DNA of 64,000 nt from Pseudomonas paraeruginosa PA7 (GTDB lineage Bacteria; Pseudomonadota; Gammaproteobacteria; Pseudomonadales; Pseudomonadaceae), in NCBI RefSeq assembly GCF_000017205.1, contig NC_009656.1, positions 62,001-126,000 of the forward strand, given 5' to 3'. Below, piece by piece: positions 1 to 9,172 of the stretch (its first letter is position 1; each line of letters begins with the position of its first letter). A program made the position numbers and the translations under genes. Under the pieces are notes generated by a model. The model was given only the letters and a program-made list of their open reading frames with translations, searched no databases and was not told the DNA's origin.

Positions 1-1084
1 GCGGGTTGATGTTGCAGCCGGAGCCGGGCAGGGAAATCGGCGCGCTGCCAGGGTTGGTCACGCTGCCCAGGGGCAGCACGTAGTTGGGCAGCGCCTTGTC
101 GGCGGGGCAGTAGACGATGCCGTCGTTGCCGGCGGAGGAACCGTGGAAGCGGCCGTTCCAGGCTTCCAGCCAGAACTGGTTGGCGCCGCCCTGGCTGATG
201 GTGATCGAGGCGTCGACCCGCCGCGGGCCGGGGCGGAACCAGGGGCCGAGGGTGTCTTCCTGCATGCCGCGGTTGAACGGGTCGTAGCTGACCGGTAGCA
301 GGTAGGCCTCGATGCGCAGCAGGCTGCCGTCGCTCAGGCGGATTTCGCGGCCGTCCAGCGCCAGGGCGGTGGCGCCCGAGGGATTGCCGTTGCGCAGGCC
401 GGTGTTCGGCGTGCCGGGAGCGCCCAGGGTGAAGACGTCGAAACCGCTGATGATCATGCGCCGGTAGCGCGAGCCGTCGGCGGCGTAGCGGCGCGGCAGG
501 TCGATGTCCAGTTGCCCGCGCGAGGCGCGTTCGAAGCGCCATTGCAGCGCCTGGGCCTGGGCCTGGCTCAGGCGGAAGGACGGTGCCCACTGGCGCAGGG
601 TGCGGGTCATGTAGGTGCGCGTCCAGTAGAGCATGCGGTCGTCGCTGGCCGGCAGCGCGCCGGCGGGGATGGCGCGGCGGCCCTGGACCCGGTCGACGGC
701 GGCGCGCCACAGCGCGCGGCCCTCTTCGGTCACCAGTTTCAGCGCCTTGGCGTAGCTGGTGACAGGAGTGCGGCCATTGTCGGCGCACAGGCGTCTGGCG
801 AAGGCCGGTTCGAAGCCGTCGAAGCCGGCGCCCTTGACGATGCGCTCGGCCAGCGGCGTCTGGTCATGGGTGACGACGTTGGCGCCGCTGAACGGCAGTG
901 GCGTGTCGAGCCGGCGTTCCTCGTAGGAGAGCGGCACGTCGCGGTTCCAGGCGCAGGCGGCGCTGGGTGGCTTGCGGGCGGCGGCGCGCTCGCCGCTGGC
1001 GGCCCAGCTGGCGCCGGGCAGCAGGGCCGCCGCGACGGCCAGGGCGAGGAGGGAGTGTCGGCTTGCGAAACGGGCGTAGCGCAT
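1..1084 (-). CDS. Secreted protein resembling pyroglutamyl-peptidase (C15-like), 3' end outside window
   Basis: The start codon at 1084 follows an AGGAG ribosome site and opens a clear signal peptide: a short basic stretch, a hydrophobic core rich in Ala and Leu, and an ASWA-A cleavage region, so the product is exported. About 361 residues are visible and the frame runs off the left edge. Around residue 215 the segment IISGFDVF followed by NPSG and ALALDG recalls the N-terminal signature of peptidase family C15 (pyroglutamyl peptidase I), but the protein has a long extra N-terminal region and I cannot place the Glu-Cys-His catalytic set with certainty. Treat the enzyme assignment as a fold-level guess. 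It is the first gene of the PAO1-like core block. Confidence 0.6.
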   Translation of the reverse strand, partial: MRYARFASRHSLLALAVAAALLPGASWAASGERAAARKPPSAACAWNRDVPLSYEERRLDTPLPFSGANVVTHDQTPLAERIVKGAGFDGFEPAFARRLCADNGRTPVTSYAKALKLVTEEGRALWRAAVDRVQGRRAIPAGALPASDDRMLYWTRTYMTRTLRQWAPSFRLSQAQAQALQWRFERASRGQLDIDLPRRYAADGSRYRRMIISGFDVFTLGAPGTPNTGLRNGNPSGATALALDGREIRLSDGSLLRIEAYLLPVSYDPFNRGMQEDTLGPWFRPGPRRVDASITISQGGANQFWLEAWNGRFHGSSAGNDGIVYCPADKALPNYVLPLGSVTNPGSAPISLPGSGCNINP

Positions 1085-1618
1085 CGGTTGGACTCCTGTT
1101 CTTGTCCGGTACATGGGTCGATCGGTGCGGTGGGCGAAACGCGGGCGAGCGGCGTCCGCCGGCGCGGACGAAACGCGTGACCCGGTGGAACGCTTGCGGT
1201 TGGGGAACGGCTAGGGGGAGCGCGTCGCTGCGGGGCGGCTACGCGCGGAAAGCGGATTGCGTGGAGTGGCGGAAGCGCCGGGGGACGTCAGTTCCTTTGC
1301 CATGGATGCACCGATCGTTGTTCTTGCTGTTGTGGGGCGTCGGTGGGTGCACGGCCGGACTTCGCACCCGTGCGGCATTCTTGGAGGCGCCGGCGCGGGG
1401 CGTCCAACGAATTTATGTGGCCGCCGGGGATAGGAAAAGTTGATGGCGGACCGGTGCCGAAGCGCCCTGCCCCGGTGTTTTCGCCGGCGTTGCGGCAACC
1501 CACCATGGCGCGTGCGTCGACCGCGCTGGTCTTCGCTGGCAAGGGCCGTCGACCTGCGCATGCCCTTGCGGTAGTCCGCCTGTCTGCTCCGGGCATGCCG
1601 GGCGGCTCGCCAGGGCCT
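1085..1618. other. Intergenic region without a convincing gene
   Basis: This 534-bp stretch separates two genes on the minus strand. It has several open frames because of the high GC content, but none shows a ribosome site, a domain or sensible composition. It should hold the promoter of the upstream peptidase-like gene. I see no RNA gene or repeat. Confidence 0.5.
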
Positions 1619-2047
1619 TCAACCGGCGGGCGTTTCGCCGCGGTCGCCGAGCCCGACCGGCATGCCCTCCACTCCCGCATGGAACAGCAACGCCTCCACC
1701 GGCTCGGCACCGGCGACCAGGCGATGGATGATATTCATCAGGCAGCCCGCCGCCTCGCCTTCCAGCACCCGGGTGCTCTGCGCGCCGTCGCGGGTCTCCA
1801 GGCGCAGTTCGCCCTTGAGCACGTAGAGCGCGCTGGGCATCGGATGGACCTGCCAATCCAGGCGTTCGTGGGCGGCCAGGCTCAGGCGCTGCACGGTGAG
1901 CTGCGGCTGGCCGAGGGGATAGCCGAGGTAGAGCGAGCCGTTCCAGGCGCAGCCGCTGCGCAGCAGGGTCTCGCGGTGCGGATGGGTTTCGGCCGGAAGG
2001 TCGCGGCTGGGTGGGAACACATGCACGTGGCTGGGGCGGAGGTCCAT
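1619..2047 (-). CDS. Cupin-fold protein
   Basis: A 142-residue protein with one cupin domain. The segment LDWQVHPMPSALYVLKGELRLET (residues about 64-86) is the usual strand pair around a cupin metal or ligand site, followed by EGEAAGCL and a second half rich in beta strand. Only one His of the classical metal set is obvious, so metal binding is uncertain. No partner enzyme is adjacent and the substrate cannot be inferred. Position in the PAO1-like block, directly before kptA on the same strand, supports a real gene. Confidence 0.75.
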   Translation of the reverse strand: MDLRPSHVHVFPPSRDLPAETHPHRETLLRSGCAWNGSLYLGYPLGQPQLTVQRLSLAAHERLDWQVHPMPSALYVLKGELRLETRDGAQSTRVLEGEAAGCLMNIIHRLVAGAEPVEALLFHAGVEGMPVGLGDRGETPAG

Positions 2048-2196
2048 CGGGCGTCCTGCGCTTGTCGGTATTTCCCTTCAGTCAAGCCGGCTTTCGCCGC
2101 GCGCTCCACTGCCGCTTCTGCTAGGCGGCAGCGGGCCATCAAGGGGCGGTTGGTTCATCGCCAGGTGGCGGCCTCCTCCTTGAGCCTCGGCGTATC

Positions 2197-2223
2197 GGCG
2201 GATAACGCTGCGCGTTATGCGCC
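2197..2223. repeat. REP-like palindrome
   Basis: A 27-bp imperfect palindrome with arms built on GATAACGC and GCGTTATGC around a three-base loop. It lies between convergent or terminal ends of genes, just beyond the 3' end of the tRNA 2'-phosphotransferase gene. This matches the short extragenic palindromes scattered in P. aeruginosa intergenic DNA. It could act as a transcription end or mRNA stabiliser. Confidence 0.5.
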
Positions 2224-2299
2224 CTACGGTTTCCCGATGGTGGGTTGGGCGAATGGCCGTTTGCGGTTCCTCGGAGAAGGCCCCCGTAACGACGCCTTC

Positions 2300-2848
2300 T
2301 CAAGCCTCGCGGATGAACCGCACGGGCACCTGCCCGGCCAGCCAGACGCCGTTCTCCGCCTGGTGGAATAGGTGCCCGGCCAGGTGCATGTCGCGTGCGT
2401 CGACTTCCAGCAGCACCGGGCTGCCGTAGCGGCGGCCGACTTCCAGGGCGGTGGCGCGGCGGGCGGAGAGGTGGACGTGGTGGCGGCTGCCAGGAACCAG
2501 GCCGTGCTCGCGGATGGAGTCGAGGAAGCGCCGGGCGGTGCCGTGGTAGAGCACTGCGGGCGGGACCGCGGGGGCGTAGGCGATGGCCACCGCGGCATGC
2601 GAGTGGCCTTGCACGGCGCGGATGCGCTGGCCGTCGGCGGAGAAGGCGAAGCGCTGCTTGTCGTTGCTCCTGAGCACCGCGCCGAGCAGCGCGCGGTCGA
2701 GGGCGCGGCCGTCCCGCGCCGCGCCGGCGATCAGGGCGTCGATGTCGGCCCAGCCTTCGCCGTCCAGCGTCAGGCCGATGGCCTCGGGCTGGTGGCGAAG
2801 GACATGGCTGAGGAACCTGCTGGTGTCGTCGAGGGTTTTCCGATCCAT
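2300..2848 (-). CDS. kptA: RNA 2'-phosphotransferase (Tpt1/KptA family)
   Basis: This 182-residue enzyme removes a 2'-phosphate from RNA using NAD+, giving ADP-ribose 1'',2''-cyclic phosphate. Family landmarks are visible: LSHVLRHQP near the N terminus, VQGHS, LYHGT and HHVHLS, which hold the His and Arg residues that grip the splice-junction phosphate and NAD+. Length matches bacterial KptA proteins. Bacteria lack the yeast-type tRNA splicing pathway, so the physiological substrate is not known. It lies between the cupin and DUF1993 genes, same strand. Confidence 0.93.
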   Translation of the reverse strand: MDRKTLDDTSRFLSHVLRHQPEAIGLTLDGEGWADIDALIAGAARDGRALDRALLGAVLRSNDKQRFAFSADGQRIRAVQGHSHAAVAIAYAPAVPPAVLYHGTARRFLDSIREHGLVPGSRHHVHLSARRATALEVGRRYGSPVLLEVDARDMHLAGHLFHQAENGVWLAGQVPVRFIREA

Positions 2849-2886
2849 TGCATGGTCCTGGTGCGTGCCATCCCGGCGCGGGAACC

Positions 2887-3393
2887 TCAGGCGCCGCCGA
2901 GGAAATCCATCTTGCCCAGTTCGACGCCGTTATGGCGGAGGATGGCGTAGGCGGTGGTGACGTGGAAGAAGAAGTTGGGCAGGGCGAAGCCGAAGAGATA
3001 GTCGCGGCCGTTGAAGCTGATCTCCTGGCCGCGCACCTTGAGGGTCACGTTGCGCTCTTCGGCGCCGTCCAGTTGTTCCTCGCGGATGCCCTCGAGGAAC
3101 TCGACGGTGCGGGCGATGCGTGCCTGGAGTTCGTCGAAGGTGGTTTCCGTATCCGCGTAGCTCGGCACTTCCAGCCCGGCCAGTCGGGCGCCGGCACCCT
3201 TGGCGGCGTCGCTGGCGATCTGCACCTGGCGCGCCAGGGGGAACATGTCCGGCGCCAGCCGGGCGTCGATGAAAATGCGCGGATCGATGTTCTTCGCTTC
3301 GGCGTGGGCGGCGGCTTTCTTCAGGATCGCCGAGAGGTTGCCGAGGGTGCGCAGGAAGGTCGGGATCGAAGCCTGGTAGATCGACAGGGACAT
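2887..3393 (-). CDS. DUF1993 family protein
   Basis: A 168-residue cytoplasmic protein with no signal peptide or membrane segment. The N terminus (SIYQASIPTFLRTLGNLS) and the C-terminal block (FALPNFFFHVTTAYAILRHNG) are typical of DUF1993, a predicted four-helix bundle related in shape to DinB-like proteins. The conserved His in FFFHVTTAYAILRH may bind metal, but this is inference. Function unknown. It is probably co-transcribed with kptA, 38 bp downstream. Confidence 0.85.
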   Translation of the reverse strand: MSLSIYQASIPTFLRTLGNLSAILKKAAAHAEAKNIDPRIFIDARLAPDMFPLARQVQIASDAAKGAGARLAGLEVPSYADTETTFDELQARIARTVEFLEGIREEQLDGAEERNVTLKVRGQEISFNGRDYLFGFALPNFFFHVTTAYAILRHNGVELGKMDFLGGA

Positions 3394-3458
3394 GGACGTG
3401 CTCCAGACAGGGGATAAAGGTGCGCCGAAGGCGGCGCGTCCAGCAGTCTACCCGGCTT

Positions 3459-4379
3459 TCACGCCAGCGCCAGCGGGCCCGCCTCGTCCCAGTGCGGATC
3501 GGCGGCCATCCGCTCGACCAGGAAGTCCAGCAGCGCCCGCAGCGCCGGTGGCATCTGCCGGCGCGAGGCATACACGGCGTGGATGCCGAGCACCTGTGGC
3601 GACCATTCCGGCAGCAGCGCCACCAGGCGTCCGCTACGGATCAGCGGGGCTGCCGAGTACAGCGGCTGCTGGCTAATCCCGGCACCGGCGGCGGCGGCCT
3701 CCAGCAGCACGGTGGATTCGTTGGCGCTGAGGCTGCCGCCCACCGGCACGCTGGTCGGCTCGCCATCGCGCTCGAACTGCCAGAGACTGCGGCCGAAGTA
3801 GGAGTAGGTCAGGCAGTTGTGCAGCGCCAGGTCCTCCGGGCGCCGCGGGGTGCCGTGGCGGCGCAGGTAATCCGGCGCGGCGCAGATCACCGAGCGGCAT
3901 TCGCCGAGGCGGCGGGCGATCAGGTTGGGGTCGAGTTGGTTGGTGATGCGCAGGGCCAGGTCGATGCGCTCCTCCACCAGGTTGATCACCTGGCTGTTGA
4001 CCTGCAGGTCGATGGCGGTGCCCGGAAAGCGCTCGACGAAGGCGGCGGCGGCGCGGGTCAGCCAGGCCTGGGCGAAGGACAGGCTGCTGGTGATGCGCAG
4101 GGTGCCGCGCGGGCTGTCGCGGCGGGTCTGGCCGGTGGCCTGCATGGAGTCGGCCACGGCGAGCATCTCGCGACACTGCGGCAACAGTTCCGCGCCGGCG
4201 TCGGTCAGGCTCAGGCGGCGGGTGCTGCGGTGCAGCAGGCGGGCGCCGACCCATTCCTCCAACTCGGCGAGGTAGCGCGAGACCATCGCCCGGGACATGT
4301 CCAGGCGCTCGGCGGCGGCGGTCTGGCTGCCGCTGTCGATGACTTCGACGAAGACGCGGGTAGCGGTCAGGCGGTCCAT
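3459..4379 (-). CDS. LysR-type transcriptional regulator
   Basis: A 306-residue regulator. The N-terminal winged helix-turn-helix (MDRLTATRVFVEVIDSGSQTAAAERLDMSRAMVSRYLAELEEW) is followed by the periplasmic-binding-protein-like effector domain. I start at 4379 because the usual MDRL LysR beginning is there; the longer frame upstream lacks similarity. It diverges from the metallo-beta-lactamase-fold gene starting at 4487, the classical arrangement of a LysR regulator and its target. Corresponds to the PA0056 position of PAO1. The effector is unknown. Confidence 0.9.
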   Translation of the reverse strand: MDRLTATRVFVEVIDSGSQTAAAERLDMSRAMVSRYLAELEEWVGARLLHRSTRRLSLTDAGAELLPQCREMLAVADSMQATGQTRRDSPRGTLRITSSLSFAQAWLTRAAAAFVERFPGTAIDLQVNSQVINLVEERIDLALRITNQLDPNLIARRLGECRSVICAAPDYLRRHGTPRRPEDLALHNCLTYSYFGRSLWQFERDGEPTSVPVGGSLSANESTVLLEAAAAGAGISQQPLYSAAPLIRSGRLVALLPEWSPQVLGIHAVYASRRQMPPALRALLDFLVERMAADPHWDEAGPLALA

Positions 4380-4486
4380 GATTCGCTCGATCCATGCAAC
4401 AAAGCTGTGATTATCGCGGGGCTTTTTGCGCGCTTTCAAGCAACTAACATGGCAAGCCTCTGATCCCACTGCCTGGAGAACCGCTC

Positions 4487-5374
4487 ATGTCGCGCCATGG
4501 ATTGCTTCGTTCCCTGTTCGCCGCCGCCGCCCTGCTGGGTGCCGCCGGCGTCTTCGCCGCCAGCGCCGAGCCGCTGCGGCTGGAGGTCTACAACCCCGGC
4601 GAGAAGGCGATCTTCGCCGTGTCCTCGGAACTGCTGGTGGGCCAGCGCGAGGCGATGCTGATCGACGCGCAGTTCTCCCGCGCCGACGCCGAGCAACTGG
4701 TCAAGCGTATCCAGGCCAGCGGCAAGCCCCTCAGCACTATCTACATCAGCCACGGCGACCCGGACTTCTACTTCGGCCTCGACGTGCTGAAGGCCGCCTT
4801 CCCCGAGGCGAAGATCCTCGCCACGGCGCAGACCGTCGCGCACATCCAGGCGACCAAGGACGCCAAGCTGGCCTACTGGGGGCCGATCCTCAAGGACAAC
4901 GCGCCGACCTCGCTGGTGGTGCCGGAGCCGCTGAAGGGCGACCAGTTGAAGCTGGAAGGCCATGCCCTGAAGGTGGTCGACCTGAAGGGGCCGAGCCCGA
5001 ACCGCACGGTGCTGTGGATCCCGTCGCTGAAGACGGTGGTCGGTGGCGTGCTGGTGGAATCCGGTTCGCACGTCTGGACCGCCGATACCCAGACCAAGGC
5101 CTCGCGCCAGGCCTGGGTGGCGATGCTCGAGCGGATCGAGGCGCTGCAGCCGCGGCGCGTGGTGCCCGGCCATTTCACCGGCGAGGAGCCGAAGGGCCTG
5201 GACGGCGTGCGCTTCACCCGTGACTACTTGAAGGCCCTGGAAGCCGAACTGCCCAAGGCCAGGGATTCCGCCGCGCTGGTCGAGGCGATGAAGCGCCGCT
5301 ACCCGAACCTGCCGGGCGAGGAAGGCCTGGAGCTGAGCGCCAAGGTGCTCAAGGGCGAGATGCAGTGGCCCTGA
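4487..5374 (+). CDS. Exported metallo-beta-lactamase-fold hydrolase
   Basis: A 295-residue protein with a signal peptide (SRHGLLRSLFAAAALLGAAGVFA) and a metallo-hydrolase core. The metal motif reads SHGDPDFYFG instead of the usual HxHxDH, and PGHF near residue 225 supplies a later ligand, so the metal site is atypical. It resembles periplasmic MBL-fold proteins related to alkyl-sulfatase or quinoprotein relay systems. Transcribed away from the LysR gene and followed by DsbA-like and OsmC genes, suggesting a redox or detoxification setting. Confidence 0.85.
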   Translation: MSRHGLLRSLFAAAALLGAAGVFAASAEPLRLEVYNPGEKAIFAVSSELLVGQREAMLIDAQFSRADAEQLVKRIQASGKPLSTIYISHGDPDFYFGLDVLKAAFPEAKILATAQTVAHIQATKDAKLAYWGPILKDNAPTSLVVPEPLKGDQLKLEGHALKVVDLKGPSPNRTVLWIPSLKTVVGGVLVESGSHVWTADTQTKASRQAWVAMLERIEALQPRRVVPGHFTGEEPKGLDGVRFTRDYLKALEAELPKARDSAALVEAMKRRYPNLPGEEGLELSAKVLKGEMQWP

Positions 5375-5436
5375 GCCGCGCCCGCCGCTAGCCGCTGATC
5401 GAGGCGTCCCCTGCGGGGCGTCTCGTGGAGACCGAG

Positions 5437-6138
5437 ATGAACGACCTCACCCTGCATTACCTCTACGATCCGCTCTGCGGCTGGTGCTACGGCGCCTCGC
5501 CGCTGCTCGCCGCCGCCCGCGAGGTGACAGGTCTGGACGTACGCCTGCATGGCGGCGGCATGATGACCGATGCCAACCGCCAGCCGGTCGGCGCCGGCCT
5601 GCGCCACTACGTGATGCCCCACGACCTGCGGATCGCCCAGCTGACCGGCCAGCCGTTCGGCAAGGACTACTTCGACGGTCTGCTGCGCGACACCGGCGCG
5701 GTATTCGACTCGGCCCCGCCGACCGCCGCGGTGCTTGCCGCCGAAGCGCTCGGCGGCCTCGGCGCGGCGATGCTGGCGCGGATCCAGCGCGCCCACTACG
5801 TCGAGGGCCGGCGTATCGCCGAGCGTCCGGTACTGTTCGGGCTGGCTGCCGAACTGGGGCTTGGCCAGGGTTTCGCCGAGGCGTTCGACGCCTGCTCCGG
5901 CGAGCCGCTGCGCGTACACTTCGCCGACAGTCGGCGGCTGATGAACCGTCTCGGCGCCGCCGGCTTCCCGACCTTCGCCCTGGAGCGCGATGGTCGCCTG
6001 CAGGTGCTCGACACCGGGCGCTACCTCGGCCAGCCGGACGAGTGGCGGGCTTTCCTCGAGACGCAAAAGGACATCGCCAACTCTACCCTGACAAGCGGCG
6101 TGCCGGCTCCATTCTGCGGCATCGACGGTTGCCCCTGA
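5437..6138 (+). CDS. DsbA-family thioredoxin-fold protein
   Basis: A 233-residue cytoplasmic protein. The motif YDPLCGWCYGASP near the N terminus contains the CGWC pair of FrnE/2-hydroxychromene-isomerase-like DsbA relatives, and the cis-Pro region AAGFPTFALERDG lies near residue 174. There is no signal peptide, so it is a cytoplasmic thiol oxidoreductase or isomerase rather than a periplasmic DsbA. I start at 5437; a start 12 bp upstream is also open. It sits 62 bp after the MBL-fold gene, likely the same operon. Corresponds to the PA0058 position. Confidence 0.88.
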   Translation: MNDLTLHYLYDPLCGWCYGASPLLAAAREVTGLDVRLHGGGMMTDANRQPVGAGLRHYVMPHDLRIAQLTGQPFGKDYFDGLLRDTGAVFDSAPPTAAVLAAEALGGLGAAMLARIQRAHYVEGRRIAERPVLFGLAAELGLGQGFAEAFDACSGEPLRVHFADSRRLMNRLGAAGFPTFALERDGRLQVLDTGRYLGQPDEWRAFLETQKDIANSTLTSGVPAPFCGIDGCP

Positions 6139-6251
6139 ATCCCGCCGCCGCGCAGGCGGACTGAACTTGTCCGGCTGCGTCGTCCTCCCATGTAGACATG
6201 CCCGCTCGCCGACGTGAGCGGCTGTCCATCCACAGCTCCGGAGGAGTCGAC

Positions 6252-6677
6252 ATGAAGAAGACGGCATCGGCGGTCTGGCAAGGCGGCCTGAAAGACGGCA
6301 AGGGCACCCTTTCCACTGAAAGCGGCGCGCTCAAGGACAACCCCTATGGCTTCAATACCCGCTTCGAGGGCGCACCGGGAACCAACCCGGAAGAGCTGAT
6401 CGGCGCGGCCCACGCCGGCTGCTTCAGCATGGCCCTGTCGATGATGCTCGGTGAGGCCGGCCTGACCGCCGAACGTATCGAGACCCGCGCCGAGGTCACC
6501 CTCGACAAGCAGTCCGACGGTTTCGCCATCACTGCCGTGCACCTGGTGCTCAGGGCGCGCGTGCCGGGGGCGGACGCGCAGACCTTCGAGCAGATCGCCA
6601 ACAAGGCCAAGGCCGGTTGCCCGGTATCCAAGGTGCTCAACGCGAAGATCAGCCTGGACGCCAGCCTCGACGGCTGA
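6252..6677 (+). CDS. osmC: OsmC family peroxiredoxin
   Basis: A 141-residue thiol peroxidase of the OsmC/Ohr superfamily, which reduces organic hydroperoxides and hydrogen peroxide in the cytoplasm. The two catalytic cysteines are visible in AAHAGCFSMALSMML and KAGCPVSKVL, and the N-terminal KTASAVWQGGLKDGKGT is typical of OsmC proper. Length is the family norm. A GGAGG ribosome site precedes the start. It lies in the position of PA0059 of PAO1. Confidence 0.95.
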   Translation: MKKTASAVWQGGLKDGKGTLSTESGALKDNPYGFNTRFEGAPGTNPEELIGAAHAGCFSMALSMMLGEAGLTAERIETRAEVTLDKQSDGFAITAVHLVLRARVPGADAQTFEQIANKAKAGCPVSKVLNAKISLDASLDG

Positions 6678-6787
6678 GCGGAACGCTTCCCCAGCCCGGC
6701 GAACTGGCCCTGGCCTGCCGCAGTCGAATGCGGCAGGATGCGCTGCGCAGCACTCGGCTGCCAGGCATCGACGAGGAGTGACGGGTC

Positions 6788-7021
6788 ATGAAAACCATCG
6801 GGCTGGGGATAGCCGCCTTGCTGTTCAGCGCCACGGCGCTGGCCGCGCCGAAGCCGTGCGAGGAACTCAAGGCGGAGATCGAGACCAAGATCCAGTCGGC
6901 CGGGGTGATCTCCTACACCCTGGAGATCGTGCGCAACGACGAAGTCAGCGACCCGAACATGGTGGTCGGCAGTTGCGAGAACGGCACCAAGAAGATCATC
7001 TACCAGAAGAACGACGACTGA
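6788..7021 (+). CDS. DUF1161 family small periplasmic protein
   Basis: A 77-residue exported protein: signal peptide KTIGLGIAALLFSATALA then a short mature domain with two cysteines (KPCEELK and VGSCENG) likely joined by a disulfide. This is the DUF1161 pattern. Related proteins respond to osmotic stress. Function otherwise unknown. It lies downstream of osmC in the same direction. Confidence 0.85.
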   Translation: MKTIGLGIAALLFSATALAAPKPCEELKAEIETKIQSAGVISYTLEIVRNDEVSDPNMVVGSCENGTKKIIYQKNDD

Positions 7022-7033
7022 GCCGCTGCGTTG

Positions 7034-7471
7034 TCAGTACGGCGGGCAGCGGCTGGTCTGGAAGTTCGAACGGGCGACCACCGCGCCGCGTTCGTCGCTC
7101 AGTAGCGCCAGCGCCCTGCGCAATTGCGGGCGCACCTCCAGGCGATAGCGCCGGCCCGCCTCGAAGCCGTCATAGACCACCTGCTGGTAGCAGTTGATCT
7201 GCACCGGCTCGCCGAAGCCGCCGCCCCCGCCGCCGGAACCGCCATAGAGTTCGTACTGGAAGCGCACCTCCAGCACATGGCGTCCCGGCGTGACCTGGAA
7301 GTAGCGCCCGTCGCTCAACCGCTCGCCGTCCAGGCGCTCGGCCAGCAGGGTATTGGCCGGCGCGCTGCGCAGCTCGACCCAGGCCATCTTCGGGTCCGGC
7401 TGCGGCAGCGGTCCGGCGCAGCCGGCGAGGAGCAGCAGCGCGAGCGGGACGAGACGGGTGAATGGACGCAT
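7034..7471 (-). CDS. Small lipoprotein
   Basis: A 145-residue lipoprotein with a strong lipobox (LLLAGCAGPLPQPDP). The mature part opens with DPKMAWVELRS, then a beta-rich domain with VTPGRHVLEVRFQYELYGG, and a C-terminal Cys pair (INCYQQ, SRCPPY). It is a paralogue of the next gene: both share the DP-AWV-L start, a PG-R-L-VR-Y-F strand and GQRYRLE-like segment. Probably an outer-membrane or periplasmic lipoprotein of unknown role. Confidence 0.85.
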   Translation of the reverse strand: MRPFTRLVPLALLLLAGCAGPLPQPDPKMAWVELRSAPANTLLAERLDGERLSDGRYFQVTPGRHVLEVRFQYELYGGSGGGGGGFGEPVQINCYQQVVYDGFEAGRRYRLEVRPQLRRALALLSDERGAVVARSNFQTSRCPPY

Positions 7472-7527
7472 AGGGCGGGTTCCGGAGGGGGTTCAGCCCA
7501 TAGCATAGCGCCCTCGCCTCGCGCCGT

Positions 7528-7944
7528 TCAGACCTTCGCGCAGCGCCCCTCGCGGCCGCGCGCCAGTTCCCTGTTGTCCTGGTCGTAGAGCTTCGCCCAG
7601 GGACGGAAGCCGATGTGCCCGGCCTCCAGGCGGTAGCGCTGGCCGGCGCTGAAGTCCTTGAACTTGAGGTTGAGCTGGCAATCGCGCCAGAGCGGGCTGT
7701 CCACCGGACCGATGTTGGTCGGGTCGACGGTGAACTGGTAGCGCACCGTGAGTTCGCGGGTGCCGGGATCGACCTCGAAGTAGCGCGTGCGGTCCCAGGT
7801 CTTGTCGTCGACTTCCACGGCGGCCAGATCGGCGTCGGGCTGGGTGGCGAGGTCGACCCAGGCGCGGTTCGGGTCGGGGGTGGGCATCAGCAGTGAGCAG
7901 CCGCTCAGGACGAGCAGGCCACCGGCAAGCAGCAGCGTACGCAT
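7528..7944 (-). CDS. Small lipoprotein, paralogue of downstream neighbour
   Basis: A 138-residue lipoprotein with lipobox LLVLSGCSLL. It shares the DPNRAWVDL start, the VDPGTRELTVRYQF strand and GQRYRLEAG segment with the lipoprotein gene at 7034, so the two are tandem duplicates. The Cys in WRDCQLNLKF and the C-terminal GRCAKV match the cysteine positions of the paralogue. Function unknown. Confidence 0.85.
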   Translation of the reverse strand: MRTLLLAGGLLVLSGCSLLMPTPDPNRAWVDLATQPDADLAAVEVDDKTWDRTRYFEVDPGTRELTVRYQFTVDPTNIGPVDSPLWRDCQLNLKFKDFSAGQRYRLEAGHIGFRPWAKLYDQDNRELARGREGRCAKV

Positions 7945-8083
7945 AGAAGACTCCGAAGCTCCTTTAACCCGGCCGCCATCCGTCGCGCCTTGGAAAAACG
8001 CCTTGCGTTCCTCCGCCTCGCCGGATCGCGGACCGGTGCTGGTAGGGCGGCGGGCGGTCCGCGTGCTGTGCTATGTTCCGCCC

Positions 8084-9163
8084 ATGCCACGCCGCCTTCG
8101 CCATCCGCTTGCTGACCTTCGACTGCCCCGCTGGGTTCCCTGCCTGGCGCTGTTGGCGCTGAGCGGTTGCTCGACCGTCTCCTACTACGGGCAACTGGCC
8201 AGCGGCCAGTTCGCCCTGCTGCGCGCCCGCGAGCCGGCCGCCGCGGTGATCGCCGACCCGCAGCGCGACGCGCGCTTGCGCGAACGCCTGGCGCGGGCGG
8301 AAAAGGCCCGGCAATTCGCCAGCGAACGCCTCGACCTGCCGGACAACCGCAGCTATCGCCTGTACGCCGATATCGGCCGGCCCTACGTGGTATGGAACGT
8401 ATTCGCCACCCCGGAGCTGTCGCTGCAGCCGGTCACCCATTGCTTCCCCATCGCCGGCTGCGTGGCCTACCGCGGCTACTACAGCGAGGCCGCCGCGCGC
8501 GCCGAGGCGGCGCGCCAGCGGGCGCTCGGCGACGACGTCTACGTCGGCGGGGTGCAGGCCTACTCGACCCTCGGCTGGTTCGACGATCCGATCCTCAGCA
8601 GCATGCTGCGCTGGGACGACGAACGGCTGGCGACCTTGATCTTCCACGAACTGGCGCACCAGAAGTTCTACCTGCGCGACGACACCGCCTTCAACGAATC
8701 CTTCGCCACCTTCGTCGAACAGGAAGGTACCCGCCAGTGGCGCGAGTATCGTGGACTGCCGCCGGCGGACGGCCGCGAGGAGAAGCGCCGCGAGCAGTTC
8801 ACCGCGCTGGTCCTGGCCAGTCGTGCGCGCCTCGAAGCACTTTATGCCGGGCCGCTGGACGATGCCGCCAAACGTGCCGGCAAGGCTGCCGAATTCCAGC
8901 GCCTGCGCCGCGAGTACGCGGCGCTGAGCCAGCGCGAATGGGGCGGCGAGTCGCCGTTCAAGGCCTGGATCGACTCGCCGTTCAACAATGCCAAGCTGCT
9001 TCCCTTCGGCCTCTACGACCAATGGGTGCCGGCGTTCGCCGTGCTGTTCCGCCAGGTCGGCAGCAACTGGCCAGCGTTCTATGCGCGGGTCCGTGCCCTT
9101 GGCCAGCTACCCCTGGCGGAGCGCCAGGCGGCGTTGCAGCGGCTGGCCGCCGCAGCGCCCTGA
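8084..9163 (+). CDS. Aminopeptidase-family zinc metalloprotease lipoprotein
   Basis: A 359-residue protein with a long N-terminal export region ending in the lipobox LALSGCS, so it is likely anchored to a membrane. The zinc protease motif HELAHQKFY lies near residue 190 and the helper Glu in FNESFATFVEQEG follows at the spacing seen in the Pfam 'Aminopep' family (PF10023). I use the ATG at 8084 because it gives the signal peptide; longer open frame upstream overlaps the divergent lipoprotein promoter. Substrate not known. Confidence 0.87.
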   Translation: MPRRLRHPLADLRLPRWVPCLALLALSGCSTVSYYGQLASGQFALLRAREPAAAVIADPQRDARLRERLARAEKARQFASERLDLPDNRSYRLYADIGRPYVVWNVFATPELSLQPVTHCFPIAGCVAYRGYYSEAAARAEAARQRALGDDVYVGGVQAYSTLGWFDDPILSSMLRWDDERLATLIFHELAHQKFYLRDDTAFNESFATFVEQEGTRQWREYRGLPPADGREEKRREQFTALVLASRARLEALYAGPLDDAAKRAGKAAEFQRLRREYAALSQREWGGESPFKAWIDSPFNNAKLLPFGLYDQWVPAFAVLFRQVGSNWPAFYARVRALGQLPLAERQAALQRLAAAAP

Positions 9164-9172
9164 CGCCTGCGT

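Noticed and set aside
1343..2371. 342-residue plus-strand frame across the cupin gene
   Set aside because: No ribosome site and composition of a shadow frame; the minus-strand cupin has real family features.
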